Source of the DNA: Alistipes sp.
GTDB lineage: Bacteria; Bacteroidota; Bacteroidia; Bacteroidales; Rikenellaceae
Reading direction: 5' to 3'
DNA: 64,000 bases
Assembly: GCA_022782405.1 (NCBI GenBank)
Contig: JALFNK010000012.1
Coordinates: 37,994-101,993, forward strand
The notes under the pieces were generated by a model. It was given only the letters and a program-made list of their open reading frames with translations. It searched no databases and was not told the origin of the DNA. Positions 16,215 to 25,907 of the stretch are shown here, piece by piece (the first letter of the stretch is position 1; every line of letters starts with the position of its first letter). The position numbers and the translations under genes were made by a program.

Positions 16215-16559
16215 ATGGTAGAATTGGACAAAAGCCAAAAGAAAATTGCCCGGGCACTCATAAGCCGTGCCTTGGAGCGTGAATGCAGCGTTTTCCTGAC
16301 GAAACTGCAACGACAACTCCAGCAGAACGAAAAAGCGCAGTCCAGCCATGAAAAATATCTGGACGTATATAAGAGCGTACGGGCATTCGACAAATATATA
16401 AGCTGTCAGTATGACGATCTGACCGGCTCCAGCTATGCCTTGGCGGTATTCAGCCTTTTTTATAACGGAATCCTGACGGAGAACGATCTCTCGGAATTCG
16501 ACGATAGGACCCGGGAAGCGTTCTTGGAGCACAGGCGGCTGTGGAATCCGGAGCTGTAA
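16215..16559 (+). CDS. Conserved ICE hypothetical protein
   Basis: From the ATG at 16215 the protein has 114 residues: MVELDKSQKKIARALISRALERE, a helical middle, FDKYISCQYDDLTGSSYALAV, and a C-terminus ILTENDLSEFDDRTREAFLEHR. The helical, charged make-up suggests a small soluble regulator, but no family is named. The alternative start at 16185 adds 10 residues and conflicts with the promoter position. It is one of the few rightward genes in the block. Confidence 0.7.
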   Translation: MVELDKSQKKIARALISRALERECSVFLTKLQRQLQQNEKAQSSHEKYLDVYKSVRAFDKYISCQYDDLTGSSYALAVFSLFYNGILTENDLSEFDDRTREAFLEHRRLWNPEL

Positions 16560-17015
16560 ATTGACGGCACGGATACATCCGCATACGAAACCCTCGTGCA
16601 GCTTTGGGAGATGGCTTGCAGGGAAATGCTTTCGGGGACAGCATATTCCGAGAGAGTCGTCCGAAAAACAGCACCTCAAAAGCCGTATTTGCGAAAAACG
16701 ATGTATTCACATGTTGGGCGATTAAATTCCACACGACCCTGAATGAGCTGGTAAAGACTGTCGACGGCCCTATGCAGCATTCAGGACCGACGCAGAACTT
16801 CAGGCGGGGAAAAATCACAACGTTGCGGGACAACACGCCCGTAAAATGCCATTGGGCTTGAGAAAAACTCAACGAGTTCCGGAAACGTCACTTGCAGCAG
16901 CTGCCAAATAGCTTGTTTTCATTGCAGGGCACAAGGCGTTTTTTCGAAGACACCCTTTTTTCTGACCGTTGCAGCCTTATCGGCAAAAAAAGTGTCAGCA
17001 GAGCCGTAGAAAGAT
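16560..17015. other. 456-bp non-coding or decayed region
   Basis: After the stop at 16559 one frame stays open for about 60 codons (ETLVQLWEMACREMLSGTAY is protein-like) but has no start, and another gives a short KFHTTLNELVKTVDG piece. This looks like the remains of a coding sequence. Nothing else is recognised before the converging RecD2 gene. Confidence 0.4.
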
Positions 17016-19184
<2,169 letters not shown>

Positions 19185-19297
19185 AAAGCGGACGATACTA
19201 AATACCTTGTAAAACTACGGAAAAAATCCCGGAATAGCAACGCAGCCGGGTATACGGCGCCCCCGATACGTTGCCGCGAGGATATCCCACAGGCGCA

Positions 19298-19346
19298 CAA
19301 AATAATCCGCAGACAGACCCGAACGGGATGTCTGCGGATTATTTTG
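19298..19346. terminator. Large hairpin, 18-bp stem
   Basis: Arms 19298-19315 and 19329-19346 are exact complements (CAAAATAATCCGCAGACA), and the 13-base loop contains a further CCCG/CGGG pair. It lies just past the end of the methyltransferase gene (19377, leftward), consistent with termination between two units. Confidence 0.75.
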
Positions 19347-19376
19347 GATTGAAAGACAGCCCTGCATCGGAACAAG

Positions 19377-20081
19377 CTATACTCGTTCCAGAATAACGAT
19401 CTCCGCACGGCAGTTCGTGCGTGCGAACGGCTCCTGCATGGATGTCCGGTGGCGGACAAGAAAGCGTCGCATCGTTTCCTGCACGGCTTTCGGCCGCTGC
19501 TTGTCGATAAAACCGTACGGCAGGAGCAGCACGGATCGGTCGCCCGAGCGCTGCGTGCGGAAAAGCCATTGCAGGAAGGCCGTACACTCCCCGATTTCGA
19601 ACGGCGGGTTGGCGATGACATTCTCACAGCGGAAATCGACCTCATGGAACTGCATCCGCAAAGCCGCAGTTCCGGGATAGAGGCGTTCGTAAAGATCGAC
19701 CAGCTCCGCATCGGTATCGAAGCCGACGATTGCCGAGGGATGTACCCCCTCGGCAATCAATGCGCGTGTCAGCTGCCCCGTGCCGCAACAGGCATCGACG
19801 ATCCGGCTGTCGTTGTCGAAATACCGTACGGCCAGCGCCGCCATCTGTCGTGCCGTGCGGTCGGGTGTCAGGTATTGCGAAGCATAGACGCCCTTGCGGC
19901 GCTGACGCTCGCATAGTGCGTTGTAAGACCAGTTGTCATCCTCATAGCGGAACGGCAGTTCACCGTGCTGCTGCAGGTAGTCGTAAATTTCTGCCAGCGT
20001 ATCGGGCCATCCCATTTGCCGGTGTTTGTAGTAGCTGTTCGTCAGCGCGTAGCGCTTTGCAATTTTTTCAAAGGTTTTCAT
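19377..20081 (-). CDS. Class I SAM-dependent methyltransferase, NPPF type (adenine-like)
   Basis: The 234-residue protein has motif I VDACCGTGQ at 95-103, an acidic FDTD after strand 2, and the catalytic-type motif NPPF at 158-161, which points to N6-adenine or related amino methylation of DNA. No target recognition domain is visible, so it is probably an orphan enzyme without a nuclease. It may protect ICE DNA. It is followed by a strong hairpin. Confidence 0.85.
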   Translation of the reverse strand: MKTFEKIAKRYALTNSYYKHRQMGWPDTLAEIYDYLQQHGELPFRYEDDNWSYNALCERQRRKGVYASQYLTPDRTARQMAALAVRYFDNDSRIVDACCGTGQLTRALIAEGVHPSAIVGFDTDAELVDLYERLYPGTAALRMQFHEVDFRCENVIANPPFEIGECTAFLQWLFRTQRSGDRSVLLLPYGFIDKQRPKAVQETMRRFLVRHRTSMQEPFARTNCRAEIVILERV

Positions 20082-20189
20082 TGTATCTTCAATTTTATGG
20101 AAAAGTTATTATTCTGATGATTCTCATGGCCGGGTTGAATCAAATACGGGCAGGTATTTGACAGACAGCAAATAATGTGTAGGATGCTG

Positions 20190-20807
20190 TTATTCGGTTT
20201 CGATGAAACGGACGTAACATTGTCCGAACGGGCAGTCGCCGTCGTTGATCTCGGCGGCCAGTTCGTCCGGCGTGAGTTTTTCCACCCCGTCCTCCGTTTC
20301 GTAAGCCGCAAGGATTCCCTGATCGCTGACGTTGCGCTCCATCAGAACGCAGGGCCAGACGAAAGCATAAAGTTCTTTTTTCTTACTCTGTTTTTTTCCG
20401 GGAGCAATCCATTCCCGAAACTCTTCAATATTCTTTTCGTCAGGGGTGCTGTCCGGCCCATGCCTCTCGATGAATTCGAGCGTGTCGGGCAACGATGCCT
20501 CTGTCTCCTCGGAACTACCGGCTGCGTTGTCGTGCGCCACACCGTCGTCAGCGTTAAGGTCGAATTTCATCAGGCGGGCGATACGGTCGTACTGCTCGTC
20601 GTAGTAGCGGTCGAATTCATCCTGAAACTCCTTCTTGTAATGCGTACCGCCCTCCGGATCGTCGGGGTCGTCCGGCTCGATGAATGCTTCGAAAGGCTGG
20701 CCATGTTCGTTCATCAGACGGGCGGCGGCCAGATCACAGGCGAGTTCCATAATCGACGAGTTGATGTCGTCTTTGCGGTCCTTGTAATATCGATGCAGGT
20801 TTGTCAT
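20190..20807 (-). CDS. Acidic ICE accessory protein of unknown function
   Basis: With the start MTNLHRYYKDRKDDINSSIMELACDLAA (ATG at 20807, preceded by AAGAAG) the protein has 205 residues; an earlier ATG at 20846 overlaps the neighbouring gene and is less likely. It has an acidic middle (EPDDPDDPEGG) and is rich in Asp/Glu. Known acidic antirestriction proteins mimic DNA, but no such family is recognised here. Conserved in Bacteroidota ICEs as far as I can tell. Confidence 0.72.
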   Translation of the reverse strand: MTNLHRYYKDRKDDINSSIMELACDLAAARLMNEHGQPFEAFIEPDDPDDPEGGTHYKKEFQDEFDRYYDEQYDRIARLMKFDLNADDGVAHDNAAGSSEETEASLPDTLEFIERHGPDSTPDEKNIEEFREWIAPGKKQSKKKELYAFVWPCVLMERNVSDQGILAAYETEDGVEKLTPDELAAEINDGDCPFGQCYVRFIETE

Positions 20808-20838
20808 GTCTTCTTTTTTATTTGGTGATTCGAGAATC

Positions 20839-21441
20839 TTAAACATGGAACCGTTCTTTCAGTCGGGAGAAAAACTCCGACAGCGGAGCGTGTTTACGAA
20901 AACCGAGCGCGATGCCGAGGAAAGCGAGCGCCCACGAGTACTGCTCCGGACAAACCGGATAATTACGTTCGGCGGCTCCCGTCGATTCGTCGATACCGTC
21001 GACGTATAGCTCGCCATATTCATCCAAATACACGTCGGTAATGCTGATTTTCGGATTGCCGTATTTCCCGGAGCCAGCCATCGTAACCGGATATTCGACG
21101 CCTCCATCCTCGTCGGGCACGGGATACGAGGTAACACGGCCGCCGTTGCACCGGAGAATAGCTGTCAGCAGTGCTCTCTGGCGTTTTTGCAGGCGCGTTT
21201 CCGTTTTCCGTATCCTGCGGTAACGGGCTTCGTCCCGCCATGCGTTGTCGGGATAATCCCGTTGCATATAGGCCTTCACTGCCTTTTCGAGAGAGTCGTA
21301 TTCTCCCAGTTCGTTTTGCGTTACGGTAAAGCGGCCTACTTCGCTCCCGCTGCGGTAGACCGTGCAGCAGACATCTTTTACATGGTCGATGTCCGTATTG
21401 CCCGCCGGCGTTGTTTCAATGAGATAGCTTTTGTGTTTCAT
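20839..21441 (-). CDS. ICE accessory protein of unknown function
   Basis: The 200-residue protein has a beta-rich start (YLIETTPAGNTDIDHVKDVCCTVYRSG), a basic helical middle (RDEARYRRIRKTETRLQKRQRALL), and then DVYLDEYGELYVDGIDE. No domain can be named. It is on the same strand as its neighbours with a 13-base gap upstream. Confidence 0.7.
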   Translation of the reverse strand: MKHKSYLIETTPAGNTDIDHVKDVCCTVYRSGSEVGRFTVTQNELGEYDSLEKAVKAYMQRDYPDNAWRDEARYRRIRKTETRLQKRQRALLTAILRCNGGRVTSYPVPDEDGGVEYPVTMAGSGKYGNPKISITDVYLDEYGELYVDGIDESTGAAERNYPVCPEQYSWALAFLGIALGFRKHAPLSEFFSRLKERFHV

Positions 21442-21454
21442 CGTGTAAAAGTTA

Positions 21455-22069
21455 TTATTCAGTTAAATCCGACGGTCGTGCCGAGGGTGAAGTGAGAACT
21501 TCGGAGCTGTAAAAATCCTCATCGCAGTACTTGCATTGAAAGGCATAGTCCCCGACATGGGAGCCGGAGAGGCGGCGTCCGCAGTGCGGACAGTATCGCT
21601 GGGCCGCAGCGGTCTGCTGCATCCAGATTTCGATTTTCTCAAGGTCGGAGTGCTTATTCCACCACTCCTCGCAGGCTTTCGTGAAAGCCCGGCATCCGTC
21701 CGCGGGATCGAAGTCCGACCGTCGCAGGCCCGTAATAGATTCCAGCACTTCATCGTCGGACTCTTTCCACCAGTAGTCCCAGACTGCGCCTGTCACGTTG
21801 TCGGCAAGGTCGTCCCCGTTATCGAAAATGATATCAATGGTTGAGTTGCCGTCGTTGTCTTCGACTGGAATTTCGTCCATCGTATCGTAAAGCGTTTCCG
21901 ACTCCTCGATGCTGATCCGTTCATCTTCGGCCTCTGCATCTTCGACATCTTGCCCGACAAGGGTTGCCGCCTTTGCGATGGCTTCCGCCTGAGTCGGAGC
22001 GTCGATTGTAAAATGGGTTCTGGTCCAGATCGTGTGTTTCCGGTCTTGTGAGAATTTGTAGCGTGTCAT
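21455..22069 (-). CDS. ICE protein with ITGL...WW domain and C-terminal zinc ribbon
   Basis: The 204-residue protein starts with a segment that resembles small alpha/beta sensor folds (HFTIDAPTQAEAIAKAATLVG), has an acidic centre, then the domain ITGLRRSDFDPADGCRAF, CEEWWNKHSDLEKIEIWMQ shared with the protein at 12180-12647, and ends with a zinc ribbon (CPHCGRRLSG, CKYCDE). Function unknown. Confidence 0.72.
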   Translation of the reverse strand: MTRYKFSQDRKHTIWTRTHFTIDAPTQAEAIAKAATLVGQDVEDAEAEDERISIEESETLYDTMDEIPVEDNDGNSTIDIIFDNGDDLADNVTGAVWDYWWKESDDEVLESITGLRRSDFDPADGCRAFTKACEEWWNKHSDLEKIEIWMQQTAAAQRYCPHCGRRLSGSHVGDYAFQCKYCDEDFYSSEVLTSPSARPSDLTE

Positions 22070-22080
22070 AATTTCAGTTA

Positions 22081-22296
22081 TTAGTATTTATCTATCCGCA
22101 AGCCTTTCTTCGTCATCGAGAGCGAATAGCCTTCCTGCTGGAGCTGTTTCAGCACCGCAGCGTTGCTCTCGTGGATGAGAATCGGATGCGTGTTTGAGTA
22201 GTTATCCTTTACCGGCGTATTGAACGATACGGTAATCCGGTTGTTCGAGGTGATGATCTCCAGCGCACGGCGGAAATCTTCGGGGTGCATTTTCAT
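22081..22296 (-). CDS. Small ICE protein of unknown function
   Basis: The 71-residue protein MKMHPEDFRRALEIITSNNRITVSF with a C-terminal LQQEGYSLSMTKKGLRIDKY looks like a small alpha/beta fold. It lies 11 bases from the next gene and 12 from the previous one. Confidence 0.6.
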   Translation of the reverse strand: MKMHPEDFRRALEIITSNNRITVSFNTPVKDNYSNTHPILIHESNAAVLKQLQQEGYSLSMTKKGLRIDKY

Positions 22297-22308
22297 ACGA
22301 GTAAGAGT

Positions 22309-22746
22309 TTAGTGTTTACGGAATACCGGGCGTAGTTCACACGGGGAGACTTCGGCTTCGGAAGCCGAAGAATAAATCCGAATGATGTCATCCTCCGAGG
22401 GTTCCGCCTTATTGTCATTACCAGATCCGACCGTGTAGTAGCCCGACGTTTTGCCTGCGGGATCGCGCCGGAAGACCCGCTGCCCGGGATGAAAAATCCG
22501 TACTTTCGGGAGTGTTTCTCCATCGATGGATTCCCCGAGAGCACAGACTTCACGGATCGTCAAAGCAGGATGTTTGCCGAAATTCCAGTCGATTTCGGCA
22601 TCTTCGCCAAGTGTCGTCTGAATGTCATCCAGCACGTTTCCGCACTGTTCGAAAACAAGACGCGCGGCCTCCTTTCCGGAAGCCGCACGCAGGATAAAAC
22701 AGCCGTTGAAGGTATAGCTGACCTTCAGTTTGAATTTTCGTCGCAT
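22309..22746 (-). CDS. ICE accessory protein of unknown function
   Basis: The 145-residue protein has a beta-rich N-terminus (FKLKVSYTFNGCFILRAASGKEAARLVFEQCG) and an acidic centre. No family recognised. Its start overlaps the end of 22725-23075 by 22 bases, so the two are coupled. Confidence 0.68.
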   Translation of the reverse strand: MRRKFKLKVSYTFNGCFILRAASGKEAARLVFEQCGNVLDDIQTTLGEDAEIDWNFGKHPALTIREVCALGESIDGETLPKVRIFHPGQRVFRRDPAGKTSGYYTVGSGNDNKAEPSEDDIIRIYSSASEAEVSPCELRPVFRKH

Positions 22747-23075
22747 AGTGATGATGATTTAATGTCGTTGTTTTCAGACCATTCGTCGAAAGTTATCGCG
22801 TCGTAGACACCGTACCGGTGTATTTCGGCGTATGCCTGTCCTTCCCGGAGCAGAGGCTGCCGGGTGACGAACGTTCCGGTGAAGTTTGCCAGAGCCAGCG
22901 GCACGAGCCACTGAAAATCGCTGCCCCGGCCGCCCATGACCTCGCAGGAGTGAAATCCTGTGGGGAGGGTTTCGGAATCGAGGCGGCACATGGTGAAAAG
23001 GGCCGGGATGCCGTTGATCTCGGCGTCGCGGAAATCCTTGATAGCCGCGAAAGAAATAGATGATTCGTATGCCAT
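22725..23075 (-). CDS. LPD28-like domain protein
   Basis: The 116-residue protein MAYESSISFAAIKDFRDAEINGIPALFTMCRLDSETLP, with FHSCEVMGGRGSDFQWLVPLA, NFTGTFVTR and AITFDEW, resembles the LPD28 (large polyvalent protein-associated) domain found in Bacteroidota mobile elements. The family name is from memory and should be treated as likely rather than certain. Function unknown. Confidence 0.65.
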   Translation of the reverse strand: MAYESSISFAAIKDFRDAEINGIPALFTMCRLDSETLPTGFHSCEVMGGRGSDFQWLVPLALANFTGTFVTRQPLLREGQAYAEIHRYGVYDAITFDEWSENNDIKSSSLCDENSN

Positions 23076-23165
23076 AATTTACAGAATTAGAATTGCTCCG
23101 CAGAAAGTTCATCATAGATTCGGTTTGAACAGATATTTGCCATGATTGTAGTTTTTAAATAAAGA

Positions 23166-23187
23166 CGGCCCCTTTGCGGGGCCGTCG
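23166..23187 (-). terminator. Hairpin terminator (minus strand)
   Basis: GACGGCCCC and GGGGCCGTC pair around a short loop, and the minus strand continues with TTTATTT. It follows the gene ending at 23190. Confidence 0.65.
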
Positions 23188-23189
23188 AA

Positions 23190-23492
23190 TCAAAGTGTAA
23201 TATGGTGCCATCGTCCGTACTTGTAGACATTGCCTTCCAGATAAAGCGTCCATAGGTCGTAGGAAATGATTCGGATATATAGCGTCTGATCGCCGCGCAG
23301 CGAGAACGTCAGCTCCCGGAATGCATTTCGGGGAAACACGGGTCCGGGCACCATGAAGCGTCCGCAGGCCGTCGAGTCCGAAACGTCGAACTCGTAGACC
23401 ATGAAGTTCCGGAACAACCAGCGCAGTATCCGTCGTTGGTTGTCCGGACTTCGGGTCGCAATACGGAAGCGATTGTAGCAGATCGCAGTCAT
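23190..23492 (-). CDS. ICE accessory protein of unknown function
   Basis: From the ATG at 23492 this is a 100-residue protein (MTAICYNRFRIATRSPDNQ ... FELTFSLRGDQ-like beta-rich second half, ending YKYGRWHHITL). The longer upstream extension of this frame is the shadow of the next gene and is left out. Starts 7 bases after the stop of 23500-23709. Confidence 0.6.
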   Translation of the reverse strand: MTAICYNRFRIATRSPDNQRRILRWLFRNFMVYEFDVSDSTACGRFMVPGPVFPRNAFRELTFSLRGDQTLYIRIISYDLWTLYLEGNVYKYGRWHHITL

Positions 23493-23499
23493 CGCTCGG

Positions 23500-23709
23500 C
23501 TATCGGGCAATCGCCGCAAGAAAGTATTCCGCATAGTCGTACTCCAATCCCAGATCGGAGCAGGCCGTTTCCAGATCGCCGTAGCACAGCTCGCCGGCGT
23601 CGTACAATGCCCGCAGGCGGATGAGTTCGTTATCGAGGTATTCCTCGGCACGGCGCGCAGCACAATGGCATACCGTGCAGATGCTTTCAATGACATGGTT
23701 GCGTTCCAT
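23500..23709 (-). CDS. Small acidic ICE protein of unknown function
   Basis: The 69-residue protein (MERNHVIESICTVCHCAARRAEEYLDNELIRLRA, then DLGLEYDYAEYFLAAIAR) is helical with a possible Cys-Cys-Cys metal motif at the start. Its codon pattern is better than that of the overlapping longer frame. It lies 13 bases after 23723-23959. Confidence 0.6.
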   Translation of the reverse strand: MERNHVIESICTVCHCAARRAEEYLDNELIRLRALYDAGELCYGDLETACSDLGLEYDYAEYFLAAIAR

Positions 23710-23722
23710 CGTTTCAAGATTT

Positions 23723-23959
23723 TCAGTTCAGATGATACTTCCGGGCAAAATAGCTGACAACACCCGGAATGTGTTTCTTATAGTAGGGCTGGTTGTCCCT
23801 GCACCATGCGGCGAGTTCCTGCTTCGAGGTAAAAGGTTTGCGCCAACTTCTTCCGGTCATAATCCGTTCGACCTTCGGAGACAGGCTGTCGATGAAATCT
23901 CCGACCGCCCAACCTTCCCAGACGTATTTTTGCAAGTCGATCGCTTTCGTCGTACTCAT
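23723..23959 (-). CDS. Conserved small ICE protein of unknown function
   Basis: The 78-residue protein MSTTKAIDLQKYVWEGWAVGDFIDSLSP with SWRKPFTSKQELAAWCRDNQPYYKK is of a kind repeated in accessory blocks of Bacteroidota ICEs. No function known. Confidence 0.68.
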   Translation of the reverse strand: MSTTKAIDLQKYVWEGWAVGDFIDSLSPKVERIMTGRSWRKPFTSKQELAAWCRDNQPYYKKHIPGVVSYFARKYHLN

Positions 23960-23971
23960 AGCTGTAGTCGA

Positions 23972-24625
23972 TCAGGGTTTAAGTATGAGTTTGTTGTCGG
24001 AGAGCGCGAGGAAATCATCGAGCGTGCGGCAGCGATAGTCCAAAGAAATCTTTTCGCTGTAATCCGTTTGCCTGATGTCGAAAGTATAGGTCAGGCCGTT
24101 GCGAGTGATCTGACCGTGGCTTTTGTCATGGACCCAAACCACATCGGGCAAAGCCTCCAAGCGGTTGCGGTATCCGGTTATTTTTCGTTCGTTCTCCGCA
24201 TCGATACGTTCGAGGTTCCGGAAACCCTGCGTGAGGTATTCCACCCAGTCGTCGATCTTCCTTTTGGTAAAGACCCCGATGCGGTTCGGTTCGGATTGCT
24301 TGTCGAAAGCCTTGCCGTAGGAGTAGTTATCCGCATATCGGAGGAACGACCAATCGCAACATAGGTCGTAATAGGGTTTCGGGTAAGTGTGTTTGCGGAC
24401 GAGAAACAGGATGCCGTTTCTGCGAAAACCGGCGCACACCTCCTCGAAATAGTTTTTCAGGCTGTCTGCAGCGTGTGTAACACGGTAGAACAAGGCTGCC
24501 TCCGGAACGAACTCCTGCATGGTTTCCAACACGGCCGATGCACCTTGAATGGCCCGCTCCATGTTATCCTCGGCATTGGCGAGCAGCAGTTCGTCGAAGG
24601 TCGACTGATCGATCCACTTTCTCAT
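23972..24625 (-). CDS. ICE accessory protein of unknown function
   Basis: The start is taken at MRKWIDQSTFDELLLANAEDN (ATG at 24625), giving 217 residues and a 4-base ATGA overlap with the stop of the preceding gene; the longer frame to 24727 is antisense-like. Features include VTHAADSLKNYFEEVCAGFRRNGILFLVRKHTYPKPYYDL and a beta-rich C-terminus. No family recognised. Confidence 0.7.
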   Translation of the reverse strand: MRKWIDQSTFDELLLANAEDNMERAIQGASAVLETMQEFVPEAALFYRVTHAADSLKNYFEEVCAGFRRNGILFLVRKHTYPKPYYDLCCDWSFLRYADNYSYGKAFDKQSEPNRIGVFTKRKIDDWVEYLTQGFRNLERIDAENERKITGYRNRLEALPDVVWVHDKSHGQITRNGLTYTFDIRQTDYSEKISLDYRCRTLDDFLALSDNKLILKP

Positions 24626-24822
24626 CGCTGGGCCACCTGCCTGCGGCAGGATTCGATGTCCCGCAGGTAATCGTTCAACGCAGGGGTCAGGATCGTACAC
24701 TCCGCATCGGGTTGTCCGAGGAAGCATTTGATCTTTACGGATGCCTCCACGCCGTCACGGGCGTAGGTTTTGAAGCGGTAGGCGTAGCCCGCCACCGCAA
24801 TCTCGAATTTCGTGGTTTTCAT
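24622..24822 (-). CDS. Small ICE protein of unknown function
   Basis: From the ATG at 24822 (MKTTKFEIAVAGYAYRFKTYARDGVEAS) the protein has 66 residues and ends IESCRRQVAQR. It is the first gene after the structured leader at 24823-25060 and is coupled to the next gene by a 4-base overlap. Confidence 0.65.
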   Translation of the reverse strand: MKTTKFEIAVAGYAYRFKTYARDGVEASVKIKCFLGQPDAECTILTPALNDYLRDIESCRRQVAQR

Positions 24823-25060
24823 CTTCGAAATCTGTTTTGGTTTGACATACCGCCGGTACACCCGCTTTGGAATAGTGGTTCGCCGGCTTCGGGGCGGGAT
24901 TTTCAGTGGCAGGTGCAGCCCGCAGGCGCAATTTTTCGTGCGATACGACCCAAAGGGTGGAGATCGTGCGAAAAATTACGACAAGGGCGTAAGCGCCTGA
25001 CACTATCTTGCCCCGGGCCGGCGATCACAAGGGAAATATTTTTCCACCTCCCGACAGAAT
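24823..25060 (-). promoter_or_regulatory. Second structured leader, similar to the one before the ParB-like gene
   Basis: It holds an inverted repeat (24930-24944 with 24963-24977, two mismatches, A5/T5 at the outer ends), the decamer GCAGGTGCAG at 24909-24918, and a GC-rich CCCCGGGCCGG. The minus strand also carries CCCGCCCCGAAGCCGG, similar to CCGCCCCGGAGCCGG on the + strand at 14952-14966. The stretch lies immediately upstream of a leftward gene set. It may be a leader RNA or control site; no known family is recognised. Confidence 0.45.
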
Positions 25061-25063
25061 GTC

Positions 25064-25097
25064 AAAAAAAGCTGTCTGAAACGCATCGGACAGCTTT
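25064..25097 (-). terminator. Rho-independent terminator of the helix-turn-helix genes
   Basis: On the minus strand AAAGCTGTC ... GACAGCTTT is followed by TTTT, 41 bases past the stop of the gene at 25138-25482. Confidence 0.75.
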
Positions 25098-25137
25098 GCG
25101 AAAAGATAAAGCTACGATTCGAGGATACGGACCATCA

Positions 25138-25482
25138 TCAGCGGATTACGAAACGTGCGGTCGCAGAAAGGATACGCTGGATTTTACGGCGTTGAAGATG
25201 TTCCGTAAGGGCGATCAGGTCGTAAGCGCTGTACATCATCTGTCCGTTGACAGCACGGGCTTTGATAATGCGTTTGCGCCGGTATTGTTCCAGTTTGTTG
25301 CGGTCGAGCCCCAGGGCCTCGCAGACCTTGCGGGCCGAGAGGAACATCGGGCGGTCGCTTTGACCCAGCAGATGCTCGAAGAGCAGCAGCGATTGTGCCT
25401 GCATGAAATACGTTTTAAGAAGCCGCTCGAAAATCCCGGATTCGACCAGGCAATAGGTTCTTTCTGTTGTGTTGTCTGACAT
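25138..25482 (-). CDS. Helix-turn-helix (MerR/excisionase-like) protein
   Basis: The 114-residue protein has a winged-helix type segment FLSARKVCEALGLDRNKLEQYRRKRIIKA near residues 46-75, with QMMYSAYDLIALTEHL following, typical of excisionase-like proteins of Bacteroidota elements. It likely acts as accessory factor or regulator for excision. It lies 11 bases after the next HTH gene and shares its direction. Confidence 0.8.
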   Translation of the reverse strand: MSDNTTERTYCLVESGIFERLLKTYFMQAQSLLLFEHLLGQSDRPMFLSARKVCEALGLDRNKLEQYRRKRIIKARAVNGQMMYSAYDLIALTEHLQRRKIQRILSATARFVIR

Positions 25483-25493
25483 AACGATATATA

Positions 25494-25793
25494 TTAAAGA
25501 TTGCGGACAGCTTTTCTCAACGATTTTTTCTGTTGGCAGTCTGCTTCGATACGTTCGATGAAACGGGTGATCTCCGCAGACGAAAACAGCAGACGGCGTC
25601 CGAAGCGGAAGCCGGTGAGCTGGCCCGAAGTGCGGTAACGGCGCAGTTGACGGTCACTCATCTTCAGCAGGTCGCAGACCTCGTCGACTTCCAGAACCGG
25701 CATCCCGCAAAGCATGTTGCGATGCCGTTTCATATAGGAGACATCCTCGCGGATCTCCCGCACGATTTCGAGTATCTCCTCCGTGTGTTCCAT
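25494..25793 (-). CDS. Excisionase-family helix-turn-helix protein
   Basis: The 99-residue protein has an N-terminal helical part and the DNA-binding signature VLEVDEVCDLLKMSDRQLRRYRTSGQLTGFRFGRRLLFSSAEITRF (about 32-78, given here in its key parts), the layout of Xis-like proteins. With the neighbouring HTH gene and the recombinase it forms the integration/excision module at the ICE end. Confidence 0.83.
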   Translation of the reverse strand: MEHTEEILEIVREIREDVSYMKRHRNMLCGMPVLEVDEVCDLLKMSDRQLRRYRTSGQLTGFRFGRRLLFSSAEITRFIERIEADCQQKKSLRKAVRNL

Positions 25794-25907
25794 AATGCTT
25801 CGGTCGATTGTTTCCGCTGCAAAGATGGCATGATAACACGCGGTATTCGTATCAGTATCTATTTACTGATACGAACTTTATGGTGGAAGGCCGATGTTCG
25901 GCACGAT

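Noticed and set aside
15753..16679. 308-codon open frame on the minus strand
   Set aside because: It runs opposite the 114-residue gene with a good promoter and over broken DNA; its sequence is Cys/Arg-rich without any domain.
23493..23717. N-terminal extension of the 23190 gene
   Set aside because: This part of the frame is Ser/Thr/Ala/Trp-rich shadow of the 69-residue gene at 23500-23709, which reads better as protein.
24755..25003. 82-codon minus-strand frame over the second leader
   Set aside because: It overlaps the start of the accepted 66-residue gene in another frame and covers the inverted repeat; composition is not protein-like.
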